Both the position numbers and the translations under genes were made by a program. From an uncultured Eubacteriales bacterium (GTDB taxonomy: Bacteria > Bacillota > Clostridia > Oscillospirales > Acutalibacteraceae), in contig ONXZ01000047.1 in the NCBI GenBank assembly GCA_900321905.1, forward strand, positions 1-8,403: a DNA stretch of 8,403 nucleotides, in the 5' to 3' direction. The first letter of the stretch is position 1. Every line of letters begins with the position of its first letter. Of the stretch, positions 1 through 5,874 are shown piece after piece. The notes under the pieces were generated by a model. That model saw nothing but the letters and a program-made list of their open reading frames with translations. It did not search any database and was not told where the DNA came from.

Positions 1-653
1 GAAACGTACATATCATAAGGGATAGCGGTTACAACGTTTGCGTCAACGTGGTCAACGCGGTGATAGTCGCCGTCCCATGAGTCAACGATTTTGCCCTCAA
101 ACTTGACTTCGCAGGCACGTTCCTCACGCGGAACAAGCCATACGTCGCCGCCCGGAAGCCAGAAGTCAGGAAGTTCAGTCTGCCAGCCGTCAACAAGTTT
201 CTGCTTAAAGATACCTGCCTCGTAGCGGATTGAGTAACCCATCGAGTTGAAGCCGTCGGTTGCAAGTCCGTCAAGGTAGCAAGCCGCAAGTCTGCCAAGA
301 CCGCCGTTGCCGAGACCTGCGTCAGGCTCGAGTTCATAAATTCTGTCAAGTTTAACGTCCATAGACTCAAGCGCTTCCTCAAACACCTTGGTAAGACCGA
401 GGTTGTAGAGATTGTTCCTGAGTGAACGTCCCATAAGGAATTCCATACAGAGATAGTAAATCTGCTTTGTGTCGGTTTCACTTGCCTTGTCCCTGAAATC
501 GGAATGCTGCTCTGCAAGTCTGTCTCTGACAATCATTGCTACAGCCTTGTAAAACTGTTCGTCAGTCGCCACACTCGGAGTAACGCCGAAGAAGTGCGAA
601 AGTTTATCTGTAATTTGTTTTTTTGCTTGTGCTACAGAAAGGGTAGTTTTCAT
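1..653 (-). CDS. glgP: Glycogen/starch/alpha-glucan phosphorylase, N-terminal part (cut by window edge)
   Basis: This is the first 217 codons of a GT35 glycogen phosphorylase, which releases glucose-1-phosphate from alpha-1,4-glucans in the cytoplasm with a pyridoxal-phosphate cofactor. The strongest evidence is the block EPDAGLGNGGLGRLAACYLD at residues 109-128, a hallmark of the family. It is supported by YYLCMEFLMGRSLRNNL at 66-82, YSIRYEAGIFKQ at 140-151 and the later WLPGGDVWLVPR stretch. The ATG at 651-653 lies 7 nt after a GGAGG (minus strand), so the start is secure. The full enzyme is usually about 800 residues, so the PLP-lysine and C-terminal domain are outside the window. It has its own promoter and appears to start a separate transcript from the flippase upstream of it. 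Identification is very sure; preference for glycogen versus maltodextrin cannot be told from this part. Confidence 0.97.
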   Translation of the reverse strand, partial: MKTTLSVAQAKKQITDKLSHFFGVTPSVATDEQFYKAVAMIVRDRLAEQHSDFRDKASETDTKQIYYLCMEFLMGRSLRNNLYNLGLTKVFEEALESMDVKLDRIYELEPDAGLGNGGLGRLAACYLDGLATDGFNSMGYSIRYEAGIFKQKLVDGWQTELPDFWLPGGDVWLVPREERACEVKFEGKIVDSWDGDYHRVDHVDANVVTAIPYDMYV

Positions 654-708
654 ACAAATCCTCCAAAAAAATAATGCTGGGTCAAATATATATTACTATA
701 TTTTGTTT

Positions 709-737
709 ATTATACACTAATATTAATGTTATTTCAA
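709..737 (-). promoter_or_regulatory. Predicted sigma-A promoter of glgP
   Basis: On the minus strand, TTGAAA (732-737) and a perfect TATAAT (709-714) are separated by exactly 17 bp, in a very AT-rich stretch. Transcription would start near 702, giving a leader of about 48 nt before the glgP ATG at 653. That leader carries the GGAGG site and is too short for a typical riboswitch. The match to the consensus is seen directly; activity is inferred. Confidence 0.8.
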
Positions 738-791
738 CAGCCAATATGCAAAATCTTGTCTATTATCGGACTGATATTTTCCCAAATAACA

Positions 792-835
792 AATTAGCAA
801 GCAATTCAGGCTATCACCACAACTGCTCACTAATT
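792..835 (-). terminator. Possible stem-loop terminator or 3'-end structure after the flippase gene
   Basis: Arms at 824-835 and 792-803 can form a 12-bp stem in minus-strand RNA: AAUUAGUGAGCA with UGCUUGCUAAUU, containing two G-U wobbles. The loop is 20 nt. The stem begins only 4 nt after the flippase stop codon. It is AT-rich, the loop is large and the following U-tract is poor, so it is a weak candidate for an intrinsic terminator. It may instead be a 3'-end protecting structure. Its position between the flippase stop and the separate glgP promoter supports a transcript boundary here. The rest of the 186-nt gap holds the glgP promoter and no gene. Confidence 0.4.
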
Positions 836-839
836 CAAT

Positions 840-2267
840 CTAATTTTTTCTCTTTTTAAGAAATTTGCCTATTAACAGGTTGACAAGTTCCGTAATCTGC
901 CTGAGATTTATGAGAAGCATAAGAAGCACCAGTATTGCCTCAATCGCGTACATAAGGAGTCCTGACTCGAAGTGGAGCATAACGACCGCCTGAACGGCAA
1001 GGATTGCCACCTCTAAAAAGATAATCGGTGTGTTAAATTTGATTTTGATAAAGCGCCTTGTGTCAACGCACCTTGCCGCAAACACAACCACGAATGCCGC
1101 AAATGTTGCAAGCGCCGCACCGTTTGCGCCCATTTTGGGTATGAGAAGCAAGTTAAGACAAATGTTAACAACTGCGCCTGCGAGCGCCGTGAACATAGAC
1201 ATAATGTTCTTTTTCTCCGCCATATAAACCGAGGCGAGGAAGTTGACGTGGCACGAAATCGCCGTTGCCATTATCAGAATCGGCACGAACTTCCACGAAT
1301 CGTAGAAACTCGGCGCAACAAGGATTTTTGTAAGAAGTTGACAGGTGATAACAAGCAGCGCTGCAACCGCAAACGTACCGCCTGAATACACTCTGAACAC
1401 TTTTGTAAAAAAGTCCTCCTTGCCCTCGTTGTCGTACTCGTCAACAGCGGAGAGTTGCCATGCGTCGATAAATATTGTTGAAAAGATAATTACAAAGTTC
1501 GGTATTTTTGATGCCGCGGTGTAAAGTCCGTTTTCCGCAGAACCGATAAAGCCCGTAATCATATATCTGTCCGATACATTGATAATCCACCACAGAATGA
1601 TGGTTGGCATCATCGGCACAGAATAGCGCAGCATATCTGACCAGGAGGAGGCGCGCACGCCCCTGACTTTGATTTGCCTCCACAGTTTGCAGGTGATAAA
1701 CAGGAATGCTACCGAGCAGGCGTCAGACGCAATAATTGCGAAGATATAGCCGTTTACGCCCCACTTGAACACGCCGAGGAACAGCAGGTTGAACACAAGT
1801 GTTGTAACGGTTGCGAAAATGCCGTCAATCGCATAAGTTTTGACGTGACCCGAGCCGCGCACAAACTGCTGGCACAACTGCCTGATACCCGAAACAAGCA
1901 CAAATGTATAGATTTGCACCATATAATCGCCGAGCGCAAAGTCCTTGATTTTTATAAGGCTAATCGGATACCAAAGCAAAAGGAACACTGCAAAGCCGAT
2001 GAACGTGGTACGCAGTCCGACAGAAAAGACCTCGCCCTTGTCGCTGTCCTTATCAAGTGCAAAACGCAGCGCGGCGCTGTTTATCTGCAAAAATACAATG
2101 GGAATAAGCACATTAACCGTCTGCTGAATCAAGTCCGCGTCGCCGTAGTCGCTCGTTGTGAGCATACGGGTGACAAACGGCATAAGCAAAAACGCCAGCG
2201 CTTTTGACGAGAATGTGCCTATTGCAAATATTAAAGTGTTGGTTGCCAGTTTTTTATATTTGTCCAT
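840..2267 (-). CDS. Polysaccharide flippase / oligosaccharide transporter (COG2244, Wzx/RfbX-like, MOP superfamily)
   Basis: This 475-residue, strongly hydrophobic protein has about 12-14 membrane segments and belongs to the MOP superfamily. Such proteins flip lipid-linked oligosaccharide across the cytoplasmic membrane for capsule, exopolysaccharide or teichoic-type polymers. Typical features are the N-terminal stretch SKALAFLLMPFVTRMLTTSDYGDADL (residues 21-45, the family's K-x(5)-hhPhhTR-hh-x(3)-DYG pattern), SDRYMITGFIGSAENGLYTA at 232-251, and NLLLIPKMGANGAALAT at 372-388. The C-terminus is basic (KFLKKRKN), as expected for a cytoplasmic tail. The ATG at 2265-2267 follows a GGAG (2275-2278, minus strand) at 7 nt spacing. 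No glycosyltransferase gene is adjacent, so the substrate cannot be named, and this is not a classical polysaccharide cluster in the visible region. It lies 103 nt downstream of the DUF5050 gene in the same direction and could be its operon partner. Confidence 0.92.
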   Translation of the reverse strand: MDKYKKLATNTLIFAIGTFSSKALAFLLMPFVTRMLTTSDYGDADLIQQTVNVLIPIVFLQINSAALRFALDKDSDKGEVFSVGLRTTFIGFAVFLLLWYPISLIKIKDFALGDYMVQIYTFVLVSGIRQLCQQFVRGSGHVKTYAIDGIFATVTTLVFNLLFLGVFKWGVNGYIFAIIASDACSVAFLFITCKLWRQIKVRGVRASSWSDMLRYSVPMMPTIILWWIINVSDRYMITGFIGSAENGLYTAASKIPNFVIIFSTIFIDAWQLSAVDEYDNEGKEDFFTKVFRVYSGGTFAVAALLVITCQLLTKILVAPSFYDSWKFVPILIMATAISCHVNFLASVYMAEKKNIMSMFTALAGAVVNICLNLLLIPKMGANGAALATFAAFVVVFAARCVDTRRFIKIKFNTPIIFLEVAILAVQAVVMLHFESGLLMYAIEAILVLLMLLINLRQITELVNLLIGKFLKKRKN

Positions 2268-2283
2268 TTGTTTACTCCGTAAA

Positions 2284-2367
2284 CAGTATCCGGTTTCCAG
2301 TATCCAGTATCCAGTATCCAGTTTCCAGTTTCCAGCAATCTGGATTCTGGTATCTGGTGTCTGGATT
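2284..2367. repeat. Twelve-unit heptanucleotide repeat array with internal inversion
   Basis: The region is exactly 12 heptads in one phase. Seven read CAGTATC, CGGTTTC, CAGTATC three times, then CAGTTTC twice (2284-2332). A junction heptad CAGCAAT follows (2333-2339). Four heptads then run in the opposite sense: CTGGATT, CTGGTAT, CTGGTGT, CTGGATT (2340-2367). Four CCAG/CTGG clamps can pair in order around a CAAT loop: 2332-2335 with 2340-2343, 2325-2328 with 2347-2350, 2318-2321 with 2354-2357, and 2311-2314 with 2361-2364. They are separated by symmetrical 3-nt internal loops. The array fills the gap between the DUF5050 stop (2371) and the flippase ribosome-binding site (2275-2278). Similar 7-bp arrays are known in other bacteria, for example the cyanobacterial STRR repeats. 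Any function is unknown. Confidence 0.9.
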
Positions 2368-2370
2368 CTA

Positions 2371-3648
2371 TTAATATGTCCACGTTCCCTTATTAAACTT
2401 CATAAAGTGTGTTGAGCCTGTATAAACACAGCCTGCGCGGTAGATATCTTTGCCGTTTTCAGCAGTTTTGCCGATAACAAAATCATACTGATAACTGTGG
2501 AAATATCTGAGTTGATGCTCGCGCTGAACATCGTTTATCGTCATAAGATAACGGCTGTCGCCCGAGTTCATATTAATCTCGGTGAGCATAAATTTGTTCT
2601 CTTTGAATTCAGGGTAAAACAGCCTGTTGCCGTCAACCTCTATGTAGCAAGAGCCGTCCGAATCCTCAGCAAGCGTAACTTCTTCCTTGCTGCCGAACTT
2701 CTGTCGGCAAACGCTGTATGAGCCGTCGGTATTAGGCTTGTAGTAGTACATAAAGCCGTTTTCCATAACAAGTTTGCTGTCTGTGCCTTCATCGCTGTCG
2801 CGAAACGGAGCCGCAGCGCCTGTTTTGTCGTCAAGTTCAACGGTGAGATAATCAATTTTGCCCGCCGTGTTTTTAACTGCAAAAAACACACGATTGAGCG
2901 ATATGCCGACAAGTCGCATTTCGCTGCTGCCTGACGAATAGAGAGTGACAGGGCTCATCTTGTCAATGCTCGTATAACAGATTTCGTTGTTTGTTGTGAC
3001 GTAAAAAATCTTGTTATCATAAACGTAAGCAAGTTTGACGTCCTTTGCAATATGAGCAGGTTCTGAACTTCCCTTTTGCAGTTTGAGCAGTTCGTGAGCG
3101 GTTTCGTCAACAAAGTAGAGAAAGTCGCCGCGCAGATTGAGCGATGAAAGTTTATTCTTCGTTTCATAAATACGGGAATAATCCTCTGTTTCAGGGTTCA
3201 TACGGTAGATACCGCTGCTTGCTATGTGATAGATATATGAATAGTCAGTAGCAACCTGACCGCCGTTCATAAGGTTACCCATCGCGTTGCCCTGGCGCTC
3301 TGTGTTCATCTTGAATTCCTCAAACTCAAGATAGTCAATGCGCTCTGCCGTTGTGGGCTCTGCAGTTGTGGTTTCAGTAGTGGTGACGGTAGTCTTTTGT
3401 GTAGTAGTGGTGGTAGTGTGACCCATTATTTTTTCATCAAAAAATGTGTACGCAGGTTTTGGCACAAACGATGAAAAATCAAAATCAGGCGAAAGGAACT
3501 TGACCGTGCCTACAAAAACCGCAAGACCTACTACAACCATAGCAAGAAAGACCATAAAGCCTTTAAGCGCCTTGCGTTCCTTCTTTTTCTTTTTACGTTT
3601 TGAGCGCTTTGAGTCAGCGCTGTCGTTTTCAAAATAATCGTTTTTCAT
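2371..3648 (-). CDS. Membrane-anchored DUF5050 (beta-propeller-like) protein with Thr-rich linker
   Basis: This 425-residue protein has four visible parts. A basic cytoplasmic head comes first, with the run KRSKRKKKKKERK at residues 14-26. One membrane helix follows at about 31-52. A threonine-rich linker at 77-101 is probably an extracytoplasmic stalk. The remainder is an outside domain built of repeated short beta-rich units of roughly 40-50 residues (for example YIYHIASSGIYRMN near 138-151, then FLYFVD, KIFYVT, RVFFAV, FMYYYK and RLFYPE). The segment GNAMGNLMNGGQVATDYSYIYH (120-141) resembles the start of DUF5050 domains, which are related to LRP-type beta-propellers. No catalytic motif is seen, so I infer a binding or sensing role on the cell surface. 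The ATG overlaps the proA stop by one base (TAATG), implying translational coupling. Its function is unknown and its link to proline synthesis is unexplained. Confidence 0.82.
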   Translation of the reverse strand: MKNDYFENDSADSKRSKRKKKKKERKALKGFMVFLAMVVVGLAVFVGTVKFLSPDFDFSSFVPKPAYTFFDEKIMGHTTTTTTQKTTVTTTETTTAEPTTAERIDYLEFEEFKMNTERQGNAMGNLMNGGQVATDYSYIYHIASSGIYRMNPETEDYSRIYETKNKLSSLNLRGDFLYFVDETAHELLKLQKGSSEPAHIAKDVKLAYVYDNKIFYVTTNNEICYTSIDKMSPVTLYSSGSSEMRLVGISLNRVFFAVKNTAGKIDYLTVELDDKTGAAAPFRDSDEGTDSKLVMENGFMYYYKPNTDGSYSVCRQKFGSKEEVTLAEDSDGSCYIEVDGNRLFYPEFKENKFMLTEINMNSGDSRYLMTINDVQREHQLRYFHSYQYDFVIGKTAENGKDIYRAGCVYTGSTHFMKFNKGTWTY

Positions 3649-4889
3649 TATCTTACCTGTCCTGTACCGTAAATCAGATATTTTGTAGATGTAAGTCCGT
3701 CAATGCCCATAGGTCCGCGTGCGTGGAGTTTCTGCGTGCTGATACCGATTTCCGCGCCGAGACCGAACTCGCCGCCGTCTGTAAAGCGCGTCGAAGCATT
3801 TACATAGACCGATGACGAGTCCACACACTGCATAAACTTTTTGGCGTTGTCGTCATCATTTGTGATAATCGCCTCGCTGTGACCTGTTGAATGTTCATTG
3901 ATGTGGTCAATCGCCTCATCAACTGAATCAACCGTCTTAACGCTGATAATATAATCAAGGTATTCGGTGTAAAAATCCTCCTCAGTTGCAGGCAAAATAC
4001 CGTCGCAAGCCGCCTGAGCGCGCTCATCGCCGCGGATTTCGACATTCTTTTCATCAAGGCGTGCCTTAATTTTCGGCAGCGCACGGTTGATAATATCCGC
4101 GTGAATCACAAGGCTTTCGCAAGCGTTGCACACGCTTATGCGCTGAGTTTTAGCGTTAAATATAATTTCAGCCGCCATGTCGATATCCGCGCTCTCGTCA
4201 ACGTAGATGTGGCAGTTGCCCGAACCTGTTTCGATTACAGGCACGGTTGAGTTTTCAACGACCGACCTGATAAGTCCCTTGCCGCCGCGCGGGATAAGGC
4301 AATCGAGGTACTCGTTCATCTTCATCATAACGTTTGCGGAATTCCTCGAAGTATCGTCAACAAGTTGCACCGTGTCGCGAGGAAAACCTGCGCTTTCAAG
4401 TGCGTCCTGCATAATCTCGACAATGGCTTTGTTGGAGTTGATTGCTTCCTTGCCGCCGCGCAGAATAACCGCATTGCCGCTTTTAAGGCAGAGCGCCGCA
4501 GCGTCCGCAGTAACATTCGGGCGTGCTTCGTATATAATGCCGATAACTCCAATCGGCACGGTAATCTTCTTAATTTTCAGACCGTTTTCTTTTTCATATT
4601 CATACACAACTTTGCCGCACGCGTCGGGCAAAGCAGCAACCTTGCGCACGCCGTCGGCAATGCCCTCAATGCGTTCTTCATCAAGCATAAGCCGGTCAAG
4701 CAAACCGCTGTTCAAACCAAGCGCCTTGCCTGTTTCAAGGTCATTTTCGTTAGCGAAAATAATTTTGTTTTTATTAGCACACAGCGCGTCTGCAATTGCA
4801 AGGAGCGCTCTGTTTTTATCATCAGTGCTGACGCGCGATAAAAAAGTCTGAGTTTTTTTTGCTTTTACGCCTAAATCTTTAACAGTCAT
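3648..4889 (-). CDS. proA: Gamma-glutamyl phosphate reductase (glutamate-5-semialdehyde dehydrogenase)
   Basis: ProA reduces gamma-glutamyl phosphate with NADPH to glutamate-5-semialdehyde, the second step of proline synthesis from glutamate, in the cytoplasm. The protein is 413 residues, the normal length. The catalytic cysteine is C254 in NAKTQRISVCNACESL (246-261), with a second cysteine at 257. VPIGVIGIIYEARPNVTADA (111-130), LKSGNAVILRGGKEA (135-149) and IPRGGKGLI (199-207) are typical cofactor- and substrate-site blocks. AIDHINEHSTGHSEAI (326-341) fits the ProA family signature. A longer in-frame start exists upstream, but the ATG at 4887-4889 follows GGAG at good spacing (6 nt) and begins MTVKDLG as usual for ProA. 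It starts 1 nt after the proB stop and ends in the start of the DUF5050 gene. Confidence 0.97.
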   Translation of the reverse strand: MTVKDLGVKAKKTQTFLSRVSTDDKNRALLAIADALCANKNKIIFANENDLETGKALGLNSGLLDRLMLDEERIEGIADGVRKVAALPDACGKVVYEYEKENGLKIKKITVPIGVIGIIYEARPNVTADAAALCLKSGNAVILRGGKEAINSNKAIVEIMQDALESAGFPRDTVQLVDDTSRNSANVMMKMNEYLDCLIPRGGKGLIRSVVENSTVPVIETGSGNCHIYVDESADIDMAAEIIFNAKTQRISVCNACESLVIHADIINRALPKIKARLDEKNVEIRGDERAQAACDGILPATEEDFYTEYLDYIISVKTVDSVDEAIDHINEHSTGHSEAIITNDDDNAKKFMQCVDSSSVYVNASTRFTDGGEFGLGAEIGISTQKLHARGPMGIDGLTSTKYLIYGTGQVR

Positions 4890-4890
4890 A

Positions 4891-5676
4891 CTAATTCTCC
4901 TTTGGCAGAAATTTCGTGCCGACGTTTTTGCCCTCAAGTATCTTGTAGAGTTTTGTGGGTTTGTTGCCGTTTGCTATAACAACGGGAATACCCGCGTTTG
5001 TGGCAATCTCAGCCGACTTGATTTTTGTTGCAAATCCGCCTGTGCCGCGCGAGCCTGCGCCGCCTGCAAGCGAGCGGATATCAGGAGTAATCTCCTCAAC
5101 AAGTTCAATAAGTTTTGCGTTCTTGTTCTCGCTTGGATTACTGTCGTATAGCCCGTCCGTGTCAGTAAACATAACAAGCAAATCAGCGTTTGTGAGCGCA
5201 GCCACAGTTGCCGAAAGGCAGTCGTTGTCGCCGTTTAAAAGTTCGTCAACCGAGATACTGTCATTTTCATTAACTATCGGGATTGCGCCGTAATCAAGCA
5301 GTTGATTGAAGGTGTTGAGCAGGTGTTCCCTGTCGTGTTCACGCTCAAGCACGTCCGTTGTGAACAGTAGTTGAGCGACAACGACATCGTACTCGACGAA
5401 AAGTTTGTCATACATAAACATCAGTTCGCCCTGACCGATAGCCGCAAGCGCCTGAAGTTCCTTTGTGCCGTCGGGCTTGTTTGCAATATTAAGCCTGCCC
5501 TTGCCGATTGACACCGCGCCTGATGACACAAGAATAATTTCGTGCCCCATATTATGTAAATCCGCAAGAACGGACACGAGTTTTGCCATACGCGCAATGT
5601 TGGTTTTACCTGTTTTGTGAGTCAGCGTCGATGTTCCGACTTTGACTACAATCCTCTTTTTCTCGTCCTGTGACAT
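4891..5676 (-). CDS. proB: Glutamate 5-kinase, short form without PUA domain
   Basis: ProB phosphorylates glutamate with ATP to gamma-glutamyl phosphate, the committed and usually proline-inhibited step of proline synthesis. The protein has 261 residues and consists only of the amino-acid-kinase fold. Visible motifs are VKVGTSTLTH (11-20), LVSSGAVSIGKGRL (49-62), IPIVNENDSIS (132-142), NGDND (148-152), FTDTDGLYDSNP (170-181) and GTGGFATKIKSAE (211-223). The C-terminal PUA domain of the approximately 367-residue E. coli enzyme is absent, a known short form. I chose the ATG at 5674-5676, 10 nt after GGAG. An in-frame GTG at 5680-5682 would add two residues (M-H) but sits only 4 nt from the GGAG. 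It is the first gene of the leftward run, has its own strong promoter and hands on to proA across one base. Confidence 0.96.
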   Translation of the reverse strand: MSQDEKKRIVVKVGTSTLTHKTGKTNIARMAKLVSVLADLHNMGHEIILVSSGAVSIGKGRLNIANKPDGTKELQALAAIGQGELMFMYDKLFVEYDVVVAQLLFTTDVLEREHDREHLLNTFNQLLDYGAIPIVNENDSISVDELLNGDNDCLSATVAALTNADLLVMFTDTDGLYDSNPSENKNAKLIELVEEITPDIRSLAGGAGSRGTGGFATKIKSAEIATNAGIPVVIANGNKPTKLYKILEGKNVGTKFLPKEN

Positions 5677-5709
5677 ATGCACACTGCTCCATAATATATA
5701 ATCTTAAGT

Positions 5710-5738
5710 ATTATATCATAGCGTGTAACTTAATGCAA
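5710..5738 (-). promoter_or_regulatory. Predicted strong extended -10 promoter of the proBA run
   Basis: On the minus strand, TTGCAT (5733-5738) and a perfect TATAAT (5710-5715) are spaced by 17 bp. TGA directly before the -10 box makes a TGN extended -10. Transcription would start near 5703 and leave a leader of under 30 nt. A proline T-box or other riboswitch therefore cannot fit in this leader. AT-rich 11-bp repeats lie immediately upstream of the -35 box. Confidence 0.82.
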
Positions 5739-5742
5739 GGTG

Positions 5743-5775
5743 TTTTGTAATATTTTTGTAATATTTTAGTAATTT
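5743..5775. repeat. Three tandem 11-bp AT-rich repeats behind the proB -35 box
   Basis: TTTTGTAATAT occurs at 5743-5753 and again, identically, at 5754-5764. TTTAGTAATTT follows at 5765-5775 with two mismatches. The 11-bp period is close to one helical turn, so the A/T tracts fall on the same face of the DNA. The block starts 5 bp behind the proBA -35 hexamer, at about -40 to -72 from the predicted start site. That is where UP elements or activator sites lie. The repeats are seen directly; a role in promoter strength, bending or protein binding is inferred. Confidence 0.75.
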
Positions 5776-5794
5776 GCGGTATGCGGTGATGAAG

Positions 5795-5807
5795 TTGCGA
5801 AACGCAA
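5795..5807. promoter_or_regulatory. Small inverted repeat, possible operator of the decarboxylase genes
   Basis: TTGCG-AAA-CGCAA is a perfect 5-bp inverted repeat with a 3-bp centre. It ends 8 bp before the -35 box of the rightward promoter and about 57 bp behind the proBA -35 box. Its position and symmetry fit a regulator site, but one short copy can occur by chance and no regulator gene is adjacent. Confidence 0.3.
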
Positions 5808-5815
5808 AATAACTA

Positions 5816-5845
5816 TTGATTTTAACAGGATATATATGGTATTAT
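5816..5845 (+). promoter_or_regulatory. Predicted promoter of the decarboxylase beta/gamma genes
   Basis: TTGATT (5816-5821) and TATTAT (5840-5845) are separated by 18 bp, with TGG directly before the -10 box giving a TGN extended -10. Transcription would begin near 5852, leaving a leader of about 23 nt that holds the GGAGG site at 5863-5867. An alternative -10 (TATAAA at 5843-5848) has worse spacing to the same -35. Confidence 0.65.
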
Positions 5846-5874
5846 AAATATATGTTATCAACGGAGGTATAAAA

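Noticed and set aside
29..532. Minus-strand alternative frame of 167 codons within glgP
   Set aside because: The other frame on the same strand encodes unmistakable glycogen phosphorylase; this one is Ser/Thr/Leu-rich noise.
1674..2207. Plus-strand open frame of 177 codons opposite the flippase
   Set aside because: It is rich in charged residues, His and Cys with no domain, antisense to a typical membrane transporter, and has no promoter or ribosome-binding site that I can support.
2284..2367. CRISPR array
   Set aside because: The units are 7 bp, contiguous and without unique spacers, and no cas gene is near.
2158..2415. Plus-strand open frame of 85 codons with the repeating peptide QYPVSSIQYPVSSFQFP
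   Set aside because: The peptide repeat is only the translation of the 7-bp DNA array read through three frames (7 codons per 21 bp). It overlaps two minus-strand genes and has no convincing ribosome-binding site.
4207..4851. Plus-strand open frame of 214 codons opposite proA
   Set aside because: It lies wholly inside conserved proA on the other strand, shows no recognisable domain, and is serine-rich as expected for an antisense frame.
5677..5874. T-box or riboswitch in the proBA/decarboxylase intergenic region
   Set aside because: Both predicted promoters leave leaders below 30 nt, and no T-box motif or long stem was found between promoter and start codon.
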